Source: Comamonadaceae bacterium (GTDB taxonomy: Bacteria; Pseudomonadota; Gammaproteobacteria; Burkholderiales; Burkholderiaceae_C). From it: DNA of 18,120 nt. The position numbers and the translations under genes are program-made. Positions 1-6,971 of the stretch are shown here, one piece after another; position 1 is the stretch's first letter; every line of letters starts with the position of its first letter. The notes below the pieces were generated by a model. That model saw only the letters and a program-made list of their open reading frames with translations. It made no database searches and was not told the DNA's origin. The stretch spans positions 1 to 18,120 of the forward strand of contig CANIDW010000003.1 in the NCBI GenBank assembly GCA_947466165.1, in the 5' to 3' direction.

Positions 1-9
1 ATTCAGGGT

Positions 10-660
10 TTAGAGTCTTGACGCCGGCGGCTTTGTCTTGGGCTTGAAGTCGCAACATTCGGGCACCCCACATTGCCAGCACTGCGGTGTACGCGCCTGG
101 CAGACGTAGCGGCCATGCAAGATAAGCCAGTGGTGCGCGTCTACCAGGTACTTGGCTGGAACGCGCTTCATCAGGCCGGCTTCGACTTCATCCACGTTCT
201 TCCCGGGGGCTAATCCGGTGCGGTTGCTCACGCGGAAGATATGCGTGTCAACGGCCATGACCGCCTCACCATAAGCAGAATTGAGCACCACATTCGCCGT
301 CTTGCGGCCTACGCCGGGCAGCGCCTGCAAAGCTTCACGGGTGCGCGGTACCTGGCCGCCGTGGCGTTCGACCAAGATCTGACAGGTTTGCAACAAATGC
401 TTGGCTTTGCTGCGGTACAAACCAATGGTCTTGAGGTGGCTCTCCAGGCGGTCCAGTCCGAGGACCAGGATTTTTTGCGGCGTATTGGCCACCGGAAAAA
501 GCTGGCGCGTGGCCTTGTTAACGCCCACGTCGGTGGCCTGTGCTGAAAGCAAAACCGCTGTCAAGAGCTCAAACACGCTGGTGTAGGCCAGCTCAGTCAC
601 CGGCATCGGGTTGGCGGCTTTGAGTGTGGCAAAAAAAGTGTCGATCTGGGCGGATTTCAT
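10..660 (-). CDS. nth: Endonuclease III, DNA glycosylase/AP lyase
   Basis: Base-excision repair enzyme that removes oxidised pyrimidines and cleaves the abasic site. The 216-residue product is close to the usual length (about 211). It shows the helix-hairpin-helix LPGVGRKTANVV with the catalytic lysine, then the catalytic aspartate in VDTHIFRVSNR. At the C-terminus four cysteines spaced C-X6-C-X2-C-X5-C are the ligands of the [4Fe-4S] cluster. The frame stays open upstream to 864, but the family's N-terminus matches the ATG at 660 (MKSAQIDTFF), and the longer form would run into the neighbouring aminotransferase gene. It is divergent from that gene across about 80 bases. All active-site residues look intact. 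The assignment is by family motifs and is firm. Confidence 0.96.
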   Translation of the reverse strand: MKSAQIDTFFATLKAANPMPVTELAYTSVFELLTAVLLSAQATDVGVNKATRQLFPVANTPQKILVLGLDRLESHLKTIGLYRSKAKHLLQTCQILVERHGGQVPRTREALQALPGVGRKTANVVLNSAYGEAVMAVDTHIFRVSNRTGLAPGKNVDEVEAGLMKRVPAKYLVDAHHWLILHGRYVCQARTPQCWQCGVPECCDFKPKTKPPASRL

Positions 661-742
661 GGTCACCAGTTTAAGCCGCCGCCGGCGTGATCCCCGTCCG
701 GCGTTAACATGACCTCTTTGTTTAAAACTCAAGAGATTGTGT

Positions 743-1936
743 ATGCCGCTGCCTTTTGCCGACCGCCTGAACAATGTTGAAACCTCTGCTATCCGGGAAC
801 TGTTCAAGTTGCTTGGTAAGCCCGGCATCATCAGCTTTGCCGGGGGATTTCCGGACAGCGCCATGTTCGATGTGCAAGGTATTCAAGCCGCTGTCAATCT
901 GGCCTTGAGCCAAGAGGCTGGCGGCGCTTTGCAGTACGGCGCCACCGAAGGCTACAACCCGCTGCGTGAACAGCTGGCGCAGTTCATGAAAAGCAAAGGT
1001 GTGAAAGTCGACCCGGAGGGCATGATCGTGACCACCGGTAGCCAGCAGGGTCTGGACTTGCTGGGCAAGACCATGATCGATCCGGGCGACAAGGTGATTG
1101 TCGAAGGCCCTACCTTTTTGGCCACCATCCAGTGTTTTCGACTTTACGGTGCAGACATCATCAGCGCACCCATTGATGCGGAAGGTGTGCAAACCGATGT
1201 GCTGGAGCGCTTGATGGTCGAGCACAAACCCAAGTTTGTCTACCTCATTCCGACCTTCGGCAACCCCAGCGGCGCTCTGCTCAGTCTGGAACGGCGCAAG
1301 AAAATTCTGGCTCTCGCCGTCAAATACCAAACCATGGTGGTGGAAGACGATCCTTACGGCGATCTGTATTTCGACCAGGCACCTCCGCCTAGCCTGCTGG
1401 CCCTGAGTGCCGATGTTCCCGGCAGCCGCGAGCTGCTGGCTTACTGCGGCAGCATGAGCAAGGTACTCAGTCCTGGCCTGCGCGTGGGCTGGATGATCGC
1501 CCCTAGCGAACTGCTGGCCAAAGCCACCATGTGCAAGCAATTCAGCGACGCGCACACAAGCACCTTTGCCCAAGCCACGGCCGCTCAATACCTCAAGGCC
1601 GGCCGTATGCCGGAAACGCTGGCACGCGTGCGTGCTGTGTACGCAGAGCGCGCTGCGGCCATGGGCGCAGCGCTCAAGCGCGAGCTGGGCGAGGCCATCG
1701 AGTTCAGTCAGCCTGCGGGCGGGTTGTTCTTCTGGGCCCGCCTGACGGGTGCCGGCGGCAAAAGCGCTGACGCCGCAGAGTTTGCCAAACGCGCCATTGC
1801 AAAAGGTGTGGCCTTTGTGCCCGGTGCGCCATTTTTCGCCACCAACCCTGACCCTGCCGCTTTGCGTTTGAGTTTTGCCACAGCGGACCTGGTCAAGATC
1901 GAAGAGGGCGTCAAGCGCCTGGGCCAGGCGCTTTAA
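743..1936 (+). CDS. PLP-dependent aminotransferase, LysN/2-aminoadipate type
   Basis: Fold-type I aminotransferase, 397 residues. The N-terminal STIREL-like segment (SAIRELFKLL), SFAGGFP, the LQYGATEGY stretch and VTTGSQQGLDL closely resemble Thermus LysN and related 2-aminoadipate or aromatic aminotransferases. The PLP lysine is K240 in GSMSKVLSPGLRVGW. N174 in NPSG, D203 and Y205 in EDDPYG, and R246 complete the cofactor and substrate carboxylate site. I chose the ATG at 743 because AAGAGA lies 6 bases upstream; a TTG at 737 in the same frame is possible. There is no DNA-binding domain, so it is not a MocR regulator. Substrate specificity cannot be read from sequence: aminoadipate, branched-chain and aromatic amino acids are all used in this family. 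It stands alone, convergent with the next gene. Confidence 0.9.
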   Translation: MPLPFADRLNNVETSAIRELFKLLGKPGIISFAGGFPDSAMFDVQGIQAAVNLALSQEAGGALQYGATEGYNPLREQLAQFMKSKGVKVDPEGMIVTTGSQQGLDLLGKTMIDPGDKVIVEGPTFLATIQCFRLYGADIISAPIDAEGVQTDVLERLMVEHKPKFVYLIPTFGNPSGALLSLERRKKILALAVKYQTMVVEDDPYGDLYFDQAPPPSLLALSADVPGSRELLAYCGSMSKVLSPGLRVGWMIAPSELLAKATMCKQFSDAHTSTFAQATAAQYLKAGRMPETLARVRAVYAERAAAMGAALKRELGEAIEFSQPAGGLFFWARLTGAGGKSADAAEFAKRAIAKGVAFVPGAPFFATNPDPAALRLSFATADLVKIEEGVKRLGQAL

Positions 1937-1942
1937 TGCGCC
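1927..1942. terminator. Short GC hairpin at a convergent gene junction
   Basis: GGCGC (1927-1931) and GCGCC (1938-1942) form a perfect 5-bp stem around a 6-base loop that contains the aminotransferase stop codon. No T-tract follows on either strand, so a role in ending transcription between the two convergent genes is only possible. Confidence 0.25.
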
Positions 1943-1954
1943 GGCTGTGAGGGC

Positions 1955-2845
1955 TTAAACCGTGGCTTTGAAAAAAGCGATGGTGCGATCCCAGGCCAGC
2001 TTGGCTGCCTGCGCGTCAAAGCGCGGCGTGGTGTCGTTGTTAAAGCCATGCTGTGTGCCGGCGTAGTGGTGCACCGTTAGCCTCACCCCGGTGCTTTTGA
2101 GTGCCGCTTCGTAGGCGGGCCATGCGGCGTTGATCCGCTCGTCGATGCCGGCCAGATGCACCAGCATCGGCGCCTTGACTTTGCCGGCGTCAGCAGGCGC
2201 CGGTACGTTGCCGTAAAAAGGCACCGATGCGGCCAGGTCCGGCAGGCGAATCGCCAGCTGGTGCGCAACGCCGCCACCGTAGCAAAAGCCGACCACACCC
2301 AATTTACCGTTGCCGTCATTGCGGGCTTTGAGCCAATTCGCAGCGGCTACAAAGTCCTGAAGCATTTTCGCGCCGTCGAGTTTGGCGAAGGCCTCGCGGG
2401 CTTTGTCCTCATCACCAGGGTAGCCGCCAGCGACGGTCAAGCCATCGGGTGCAAACGCCATGAATCCGTCGAGCGCCAGGCGGCGGGCGATATCCTCGAT
2501 ATGCGGGTTCAGTCCCCGGTTTTCATGCACGACCAAAATAGCCGGCAGCTTGTTGCCCGCACTGCCGGCCGGGCGGGCCAGGTAGCCCTTGACACTGCCC
2601 GTGCCATCCGGGGAAGGATAGTTCACCCGGTCTGTGTTCAAGCGCGGGTCGTCCTGTCGTACTTGCTGGCCGGCAGCAAAGTTGGGACTGAGAGTTGCCA
2701 GCAAACCAGCCGCCGTCATGCCGGCCTTGGCAAACTTTTGGGCCTTGTCTAAAAACCCTCGGCGGTCCAGGCCGCCGTGCACATAGGCATCAAACAGAAC
2801 CAGCAGTTCCTGGTCAAAGTCTTGTGCGGTCAAACGTGGTGGCAT
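1955..2845 (-). CDS. Dienelactone hydrolase family protein with Tat-type leader (YghX-like)
   Basis: Alpha/beta hydrolase of 296 residues. The catalytic triad of the dienelactone hydrolase family is visible: nucleophile C178 in GFCYGGG, D225 in AGIDERI and H256 in GTQHGFNND. E108 in VVHENRG corresponds to the glutamate that controls the nucleophile in the family. Residues 28-36 (DRRGFLDKA) match the twin-arginine consensus RR-x-F-L-x-K and are followed by a hydrophobic stretch to about residue 57, so export by Tat is likely, though about 27 residues precede the motif. This arrangement resembles the E. coli YghX group. The natural substrate is unknown, and nothing nearby suggests chlorocatechol breakdown. 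The gene follows the glyoxalase II-like gene by 57 bases on the same strand and may be cotranscribed with it. Confidence 0.88.
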   Translation of the reverse strand: MPPRLTAQDFDQELLVLFDAYVHGGLDRRGFLDKAQKFAKAGMTAAGLLATLSPNFAAGQQVRQDDPRLNTDRVNYPSPDGTGSVKGYLARPAGSAGNKLPAILVVHENRGLNPHIEDIARRLALDGFMAFAPDGLTVAGGYPGDEDKAREAFAKLDGAKMLQDFVAAANWLKARNDGNGKLGVVGFCYGGGVAHQLAIRLPDLAASVPFYGNVPAPADAGKVKAPMLVHLAGIDERINAAWPAYEAALKSTGVRLTVHHYAGTQHGFNNDTTPRFDAQAAKLAWDRTIAFFKATV

Positions 2846-2902
2846 GCTGCGATGTCCTTGATTTGTAAATAAAGAAGTTAATGGATGAAAGAAAAATAAA
2901 AC

Positions 2903-3694
2903 TCACCAACTGTTACGCAAAGTACGCAGATGCTTGAAAACTGTTTGGTCCTGCGGCTCTGCATCCATGTCGGGAAAGTTCATGCGTAATTGTTCAATCA
3001 GCTCGGGACTTTGAAGGCGCATGAAGGTGTTGTGCTCTTTTTCCTGGGCCAAGGTGGTCACCATGGCAAGTGCCGGGTCATGGCCCACGACCTGGGCCAG
3101 GCGGGACTGGGCTGCAGCGTTGTTGGGTTCGCGCGCCAGCGTGAACTTCAGGTTGGTTTCCAGGTAGTCATGGCCCGGGTAAATGCGGGTGTTGTCGGGC
3201 AGGCGCATCAGTTGTTCGGTGAAGCTGCTGAAAAGTGCATTCACGTCGCCGCCGTTGTGCACATTGCCGGCACCCGCATTGAAAAGGGTGTCGCCTGAAA
3301 AAAGTGCCGATTGCTCGGCGTGAGCGCACAAGCAGATGTGGCAATAGGTGTGGCCCGGCGTGTCAAGGCATTCAAGCTCAATGTGCTTGCCCACCTTGAT
3401 CACATCACCGGCTTGCACACCGCGGTCCATGCAAGGAATTTTGCCGGCAGCTTTGTAGTGCGCAATGACTTTGGCACCGGTTGCAGCCACCAAGGCCGTG
3501 TTGCCGCCAATATGGTCATGGTGCTCATGGGTGTTGAGAATCTGGGTGATTTGCCAGCCCTTGGCTTTGGCTGTGCTGAGACATTTTTCATGGTCCAGCG
3601 GGTCAATGGCCAGGGCCTCACCCGTGTCCGGGCAGGCAATCAGGTAATTGAAATTGCGCAGACTGTTGCCGGTCCAGATTCGTTCGACGATCAT
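2903..3694 (-). CDS. gloB: Hydroxyacylglutathione hydrolase (glyoxalase II)-like metallohydrolase
   Basis: Metallo-beta-lactamase-fold hydrolase, 263 residues, predicted to split S-D-lactoylglutathione into lactate and glutathione in methylglyoxal detoxification. The binuclear metal site is complete: THEHHDH at residues 55-61 (H56, H58, D60, H61), H115 in DTPGHT, D135 in SGDTLF and H175 in YPGHDY. The C-terminal part (HNTFMRLQSPELIEQL) matches the glutathione-binding helical domain of GloB, which favours glyoxalase II over a generic beta-lactamase-fold protein. The ATG at 3694 gives the N-terminus expected for the family (MIVERIWTGNS). It is divergent from the SUI1-type gene. The family is firm; the exact substrate is inferred. 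Confidence 0.9.
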   Translation of the reverse strand: MIVERIWTGNSLRNFNYLIACPDTGEALAIDPLDHEKCLSTAKAKGWQITQILNTHEHHDHIGGNTALVAATGAKVIAHYKAAGKIPCMDRGVQAGDVIKVGKHIELECLDTPGHTYCHICLCAHAEQSALFSGDTLFNAGAGNVHNGGDVNALFSSFTEQLMRLPDNTRIYPGHDYLETNLKFTLAREPNNAAAQSRLAQVVGHDPALAMVTTLAQEKEHNTFMRLQSPELIEQLRMNFPDMDAEPQDQTVFKHLRTLRNSW

Positions 3695-3838
3695 TTTCGG
3701 CCTTGTGATGAGTAGTGCATCAGATCATTCTAAGAGTGGCTAAGGATCTTTGCTGTTGACAGTCTTTGCCCCGGTTTACCTGAGGATTTACGGCAAAATG
3801 TTTCAACTTGCAGCATGACCTGAGATGAATTGAAAGCC

Positions 3839-4201
3839 ATGAAAAACAGCCTTGGTGCCAGCCGACTGGTCTACTCCACCGACCTGGGCCGCACTTGCCC
3901 GACTTGCCGCCAGTCCAAGGACAACTGCATCTGCAAACAAGCCTTTGCAGTGCCGGCCGGCGACGGGGTGGCTCGCGTGTCTCGATCCAGCAAGGGTCGC
4001 GGCGGCAAGACGGTGACTTTGGTTCAGGGCCTGGCATTGGATGAGGCATCACTCACGCAGTTGGGCAAGCAGCTCAAAGCCGCTTGCGGCACGGGGGGCA
4101 CGGTCAAAGAGGGCGTGATTGAAGTGCAAGGCGATCACCGTGAGCTGGTGATGCGTTTGCTCACAAGCCAGGGCTTCACGGTCAAAGCCGCCGGGGGCTG
4201 A
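3839..4201 (+). CDS. SUI1/eIF1-like translation factor (YciH family)
   Basis: Protein of 120 residues with the bacterial SUI1 fold. The N-terminus NSLGASRLVYSTDLG resembles E. coli YciH (SRLVYSTETGR). The C-terminal half (KTVTLVQGLALD..., then GTGGTVKEGVIEVQGDHRE) carries the conserved beta-alpha core. Between them CPTCRQSKDNCICK has a C-X2-C and C-X-C arrangement that could bind a metal; E. coli YciH lacks these cysteines. YciH is related to eukaryotic initiation factor 1 and is thought to act on initiation fidelity or translation under stress. The ATG at 3839 is preferred to a TTG three codons earlier because family members start near here. The ribosome binding site is weak. No operon partner is apparent. 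Confidence 0.9.
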   Translation: MKNSLGASRLVYSTDLGRTCPTCRQSKDNCICKQAFAVPAGDGVARVSRSSKGRGGKTVTLVQGLALDEASLTQLGKQLKAACGTGGTVKEGVIEVQGDHRELVMRLLTSQGFTVKAAGG

Positions 4202-4302
4202 ACAGGCTTAAAACGCTACAAACGATTTTTACTCTTTGCTGGATATGCTTGCCATAATGAGATCGTTCTGGTTTCTATAACTTAGTCTTTAATTGAATCT
4301 TG

Positions 4303-4851
4303 ATGCTTGAGCTCTTGCTGTTGCCTTGTTTTGCCCTTTTGTTTGTTTTGCTCCACTTCATGACGGGCTGGCTTTTTAGCTTTGCCGAGCTTTCGCCCAA
4401 CATCAGTCTTATTTACCTGCCGGCTTTTTTGCGCATGCTCAGCGTGCTGGTACTGGGAAAGTTCCGTGGCACCGTAGCAACGCTGTTGGGCGGTATGTTG
4501 CTGATGGTTTTTCTTGGCACAGTGAGCTTGACCGGCCTCGCCAATGTGTTTTGTTCGGCCGCGGGCCCTTTGTTGGCCTTGTGGACCTTTGAGCGAGTTT
4601 GCGGCCAGGCTGTCAAATTGACATCGCTGAAAGATTTGTCCATCGTGACGGTGGCTTATTGCGTTGCCAATGCATTGATCCACCATGCGGTTTGGTTGGC
4701 CTTTGACCTGAAAGAGTTGAGCTCCGGTGTTCAAATTTTCTGGATGATGGTGGGTGACCTTAACGGTGCCCTGCTGGGCGTCTACCTGCTGAAATGGACC
4801 GTCAGCAGGTTTGGCCTGCCTATGCCCCGGCACACCCAGGGCCGAGATTAG
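4303..4851 (+). CDS. Stand-alone MASE1-like integral membrane protein
   Basis: Very hydrophobic protein of 182 residues with about five or six membrane spans (roughly residues 2-20, 30-48, 53-72, 75-95, 110-130 and 140-160). The segment ISLIYLPAFLRMLSVLVLGKF near the second span, and the ANALIHHAVW and GDLNGALLGVYLLKW stretches near the end, resemble the MASE1 sensory domain usually joined to GGDEF, EAL or kinase domains. Here no output domain follows; the protein stops after a short basic tail. A stop codon at 4294 limits the start to TTG 4300 or ATG 4303, and no strong ribosome binding site is seen. It lies 101 bases before the Bug receptor gene. MASE1 resemblance is by eye and moderate; ligand and function are unknown. 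Confidence 0.7.
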   Translation: MLELLLLPCFALLFVLLHFMTGWLFSFAELSPNISLIYLPAFLRMLSVLVLGKFRGTVATLLGGMLLMVFLGTVSLTGLANVFCSAAGPLLALWTFERVCGQAVKLTSLKDLSIVTVAYCVANALIHHAVWLAFDLKELSSGVQIFWMMVGDLNGALLGVYLLKWTVSRFGLPMPRHTQGRD

Positions 4852-4952
4852 TTTTTTCATTGGTATCTTTGGCGGCATTCGGGTTTGCCCATGCATCTTC
4901 ATGACTGCGCCGCTCAATAATCCAAGCTTAGTTTTTTCCTCAGGAGTTTTTC

Positions 4953-5954
4953 ATGAATTTGTTTAAACGATCCGTTTTCACCGATTCCCTTGGCGTTCGG
5001 CTTGTAAGCCTGACGCTGGGTTTTAGCGCTTTTTTTGCCGGCGCTGTGAACGCGCAAACCTACCCGAGCAAGCCGATCAAGGCGATTGTTCCTTTTGCTG
5101 CCGGAAGCGCCACCGACCAGATCGCCCGCGCCTTTGCGGCCAAGATGAGCGATTTGCTAGAGCAACCCGTGGTGGTTGAAAACAAAGCCGGCGTCAACGG
5201 CATGCTGGGTGCCGACGCGGTGGCCAAGTCAGCACCCGACGGCTACACCATCCTGATTGGCACCAACAGCACCAATGCTGCGCTGAAAAGCCTGATGAAA
5301 AAGTTGCCCTACGACCAGGACACTGCTTTTGCACCTGTCGCTTACCTCGGTTCTGTTCCGCTGATCGTTGCAGTGAACAACGATATGCCGGCAAAAACAT
5401 TGGCAGAGTTTGTCGCCATGGCCAAAGCCAAACCGGGCATCGTCACGTTTGCCAGCGCCAGCACCTCGCAGCTGGTCTCCTCTGAGGTCCTGGCCAGCAT
5501 GGCCGGCATCAAGATGACCAATGTGCCTTATAAAAGCGGCCCGGCAGCCATGACCGACTTGATCGGCGGGCAGGTCAATATGTTCTCGGCTGACTTCGCT
5601 GTCATGCTGCCGCAAGTCAAGGGTGGCAAAGTGCGCGGTCTGGCAGTGACATCCAGCCAAAGGTCTAAATCAATCCCTGAATTGCCAACGGTCAACGAGG
5701 CCCTGGGTCTGAAAGACTATGAATTGATTGCCTATTTTGCAGTTTTTGCCCCAGCCGGAACGCCTGCCGACATCATTCAAAAGCTCAACAAGGCCATCAA
5801 CACGGCAGCGGGCAACAAGGAAATTCTGGAGCGATTTGCAGCGCTTGGCTTTGAAACTGAACCGGGTACGCCTGATGCCCTGGCTAAACGCTCCAAGGCC
5901 GAAACAGACAAATGGGCCAAAGCCATTCGCGACGCCAAGATCGAGCCGCAATAA
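4953..5954 (+). CDS. Bug-family (TctC-like) periplasmic solute-binding protein
   Basis: Extracytoplasmic receptor of 333 residues. It has a basic N-terminus, a hydrophobic core and a probable signal peptidase I site after residue 34 (AVNA, then QTYPSKPIK). The mature start YPSKPIKAIVPFAAGSATDQIAR, the VVENKAGVNGMLGADAVAKSAPDGYT segment and VPYKSGPAAMTDLIGGQV are hallmarks of the Bordetella uptake gene family, greatly expanded in Burkholderiales. Members bind organic acids, amino acids or nicotinate-like compounds; the ligand here cannot be told. AGGAG sits 6 bases before the ATG, so the start is secure. No tctA/tctB membrane genes are nearby, which is typical of orphan Bug proteins. The 101 bases before it hold no obvious feature. 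Confidence 0.93.
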   Translation: MNLFKRSVFTDSLGVRLVSLTLGFSAFFAGAVNAQTYPSKPIKAIVPFAAGSATDQIARAFAAKMSDLLEQPVVVENKAGVNGMLGADAVAKSAPDGYTILIGTNSTNAALKSLMKKLPYDQDTAFAPVAYLGSVPLIVAVNNDMPAKTLAEFVAMAKAKPGIVTFASASTSQLVSSEVLASMAGIKMTNVPYKSGPAAMTDLIGGQVNMFSADFAVMLPQVKGGKVRGLAVTSSQRSKSIPELPTVNEALGLKDYELIAYFAVFAPAGTPADIIQKLNKAINTAAGNKEILERFAALGFETEPGTPDALAKRSKAETDKWAKAIRDAKIEPQ

Positions 5955-5966
5955 GAAGCTCTGAAT

Positions 5967-6365
5967 CTAAGCCTGGCTCAAAGAGCGGTTCAGACGTTTG
6001 AGTTTTTCCTGGACGTCAGGACGCGATTCGATGGCGGTTTGTCGCGCATTGACAACATCTTGCGGCTTGGCTTGGGTGATGATAGGCGCCATCTCGGGCT
6101 CCGGCTTGGCAGCTGGCGTTTTGCCCAGCCACACAACAGACCAGCACACACTCAGCAGCAGCCAGGCAATCCAGACACTGCCGGAGGGCAGCGAGCCCAG
6201 TTCAAACATCACTGAAAAATCAGTTAGAAAAGACGACCAGCTGAGCATGGCAAGCCAGTCAAAACCCCCGGCTTGCGAGCCGATGAGCATCGTCACCGTG
6301 AGAAAAAGCACCCAATTTACAAAGACCAGGGCGCTGCTCGCCGTACTCCAAAACCTGGATTGCAT
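5967..6365 (-). CDS. Unrecognised membrane protein with charged C-terminal tail, ParA-linked cassette
   Basis: Product of 132 residues that I do not recognise. One clear membrane span covers about residues 11-31 and a second about 61-81, rich in tryptophan (VWIAWLLLSVCWSVVWLG). Residues 34-57 between them are moderately hydrophobic. The remaining 50 residues start with a proline-rich linker (TPAAKPEPEMAP) and end in a charged, probably helical tail (RPDVQEKLKRLNRS). Its start codon lies 3 bases beyond the stop of the coiled-coil gene, and AAGGG inside the end of that gene serves as ribosome binding site, so the two are surely cotranscribed and probably translationally coupled. The linkage suggests a membrane anchor for the coiled-coil protein or the ATPase; that is inference. 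Confidence 0.75.
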   Translation of the reverse strand: MQSRFWSTASSALVFVNWVLFLTVTMLIGSQAGGFDWLAMLSWSSFLTDFSVMFELGSLPSGSVWIAWLLLSVCWSVVWLGKTPAAKPEPEMAPIITQAKPQDVVNARQTAIESRPDVQEKLKRLNRSLSQA

Positions 6366-6368
6366 GGC

Positions 6369-6833
6369 TTAACCCTTCAAGGCTGCTGTGATCTGTTTGT
6401 TCAGGGACTCGGCAACCTGAACCCGCACTTTGGAAGTGGCGTGGACTTCCACTTCGTTTTGGTAAGCGGAGTCGACCAGTTCAGTGGCCAGACTGCGCAA
6501 ACCAGTAATTTCTGCTTTCACAGAAACAAGTCTGTCTTCCAGAAGTTTTTGCTCCGTGAGCTTGTCCGACATCCGGCGAATGGTGGAATTGACTTGCTCC
6601 CAGGCCTGCAGGCGGGGGTCTTCCAATTTGAGTGAGTTGAAAACGTCAACAATGGACTCACCGAGTTCCGTGATGGCCTTTGCCGAAATCTTGGCAGGCT
6701 CTTGAGCCACAGTAGGCTCCGCACGCGGGGGGGCATCATCACCTTCGACTTGAACCTTTTCATCGCTGGGCTTGACCCAGCCTCCGCGGGGGTCAAAACG
6801 CATCATCACCAGTTTGGGACTTTGGTTACTCAT
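6369..6833 (-). CDS. Unrecognised coiled-coil protein, candidate partner of the ParA-like ATPase
   Basis: Soluble product of 154 residues with no family I can name. Residues 1-45 are polar and proline-rich with both charges (MRFDPRGGWVKPSDEKV, then DDAPPRAEP) and look disordered. Residues 48-150 are almost continuous predicted helix with heptad-like spacing (for example IRRMSDKLTEQKLLEDRLVS), so a dimeric coiled coil is likely. It ends in NKQITAALKG. An AAAGG sequence lies 8-9 bases before the ATG at 6833. It is divergent from the ParA-like gene across 138 bases and leads a two-gene transcript with the membrane protein. A disordered or basic N-terminus plus coiled coil is common in adaptors that stimulate ParA-type ATPases, but that role is inferred from context only. 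Confidence 0.78.
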   Translation of the reverse strand: MSNQSPKLVMMRFDPRGGWVKPSDEKVQVEGDDAPPRAEPTVAQEPAKISAKAITELGESIVDVFNSLKLEDPRLQAWEQVNSTIRRMSDKLTEQKLLEDRLVSVKAEITGLRSLATELVDSAYQNEVEVHATSKVRVQVAESLNKQITAALKG

Positions 6834-6857
6834 GGGGTGGCGCCTTTTTTAAAATAT

Positions 6858-6892
6858 TCACACAATTCGCAACCTGACGTCGAATATTGTGA
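6858..6892. promoter_or_regulatory. Imperfect inverted repeat between divergent genes, candidate operator
   Basis: TCACACAATTCG (6858-6869) and CGAATATTGTGA (6881-6892) are inverted copies matching at 10 of 12 positions, separated by 11 bases. They sit in the AT-rich gap between the coiled-coil gene and the ParA-like gene. The placement fits a site for a dimeric regulator of both transcripts; the binding protein is unknown. Confidence 0.4.
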
Positions 6893-6903
6893 TTTAATAC
6901 ATT

Positions 6904-6933
6904 TTGGGATTTTATCCCCCAGATTCATATAAA
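6904..6933 (+). promoter_or_regulatory. Possible promoter of the ParA-like gene
   Basis: TTGGGA (6904-6909) and TATAAA (6928-6933) are 18 bases apart and about 40 bases before the ATG. A short perfect inverted repeat, GGGAT-TTT-ATCCC (6906-6918), overlaps the upstream box and spacer and could regulate it. An alternative pair, TTGTGA (6887-6892) and TTTTAT (6910-6915), is 17 bases apart. Neither is strong. Confidence 0.3.
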
Positions 6934-6971
6934 TCAAATACCTTTGTGTATTTTTATTTGAGAGCGCACCC

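Noticed and set aside
680..703. CGCCGG/CCGGCG inverted repeat between nth and the aminotransferase gene
   Set aside because: A 6-bp GC repeat with a 12-base loop is expected by chance in such sequence and has no supporting context.
722..1588. A minus-strand open frame of 288 codons opposite the aminotransferase
   Set aside because: Antisense shadow of a clear PLP enzyme, with no family signature and no separate ribosome binding site.
3756..3761. A perfect TTGACA box upstream of the SUI1-type gene
   Set aside because: No acceptable -10 hexamer lies 16-18 bases downstream, so I do not call a promoter.
4228..4258. Promoter-like CATAAT (4253-4258) before the MASE1-like gene
   Set aside because: The only upstream candidates, such as TTTACT, match the -35 consensus poorly and have wrong spacing.
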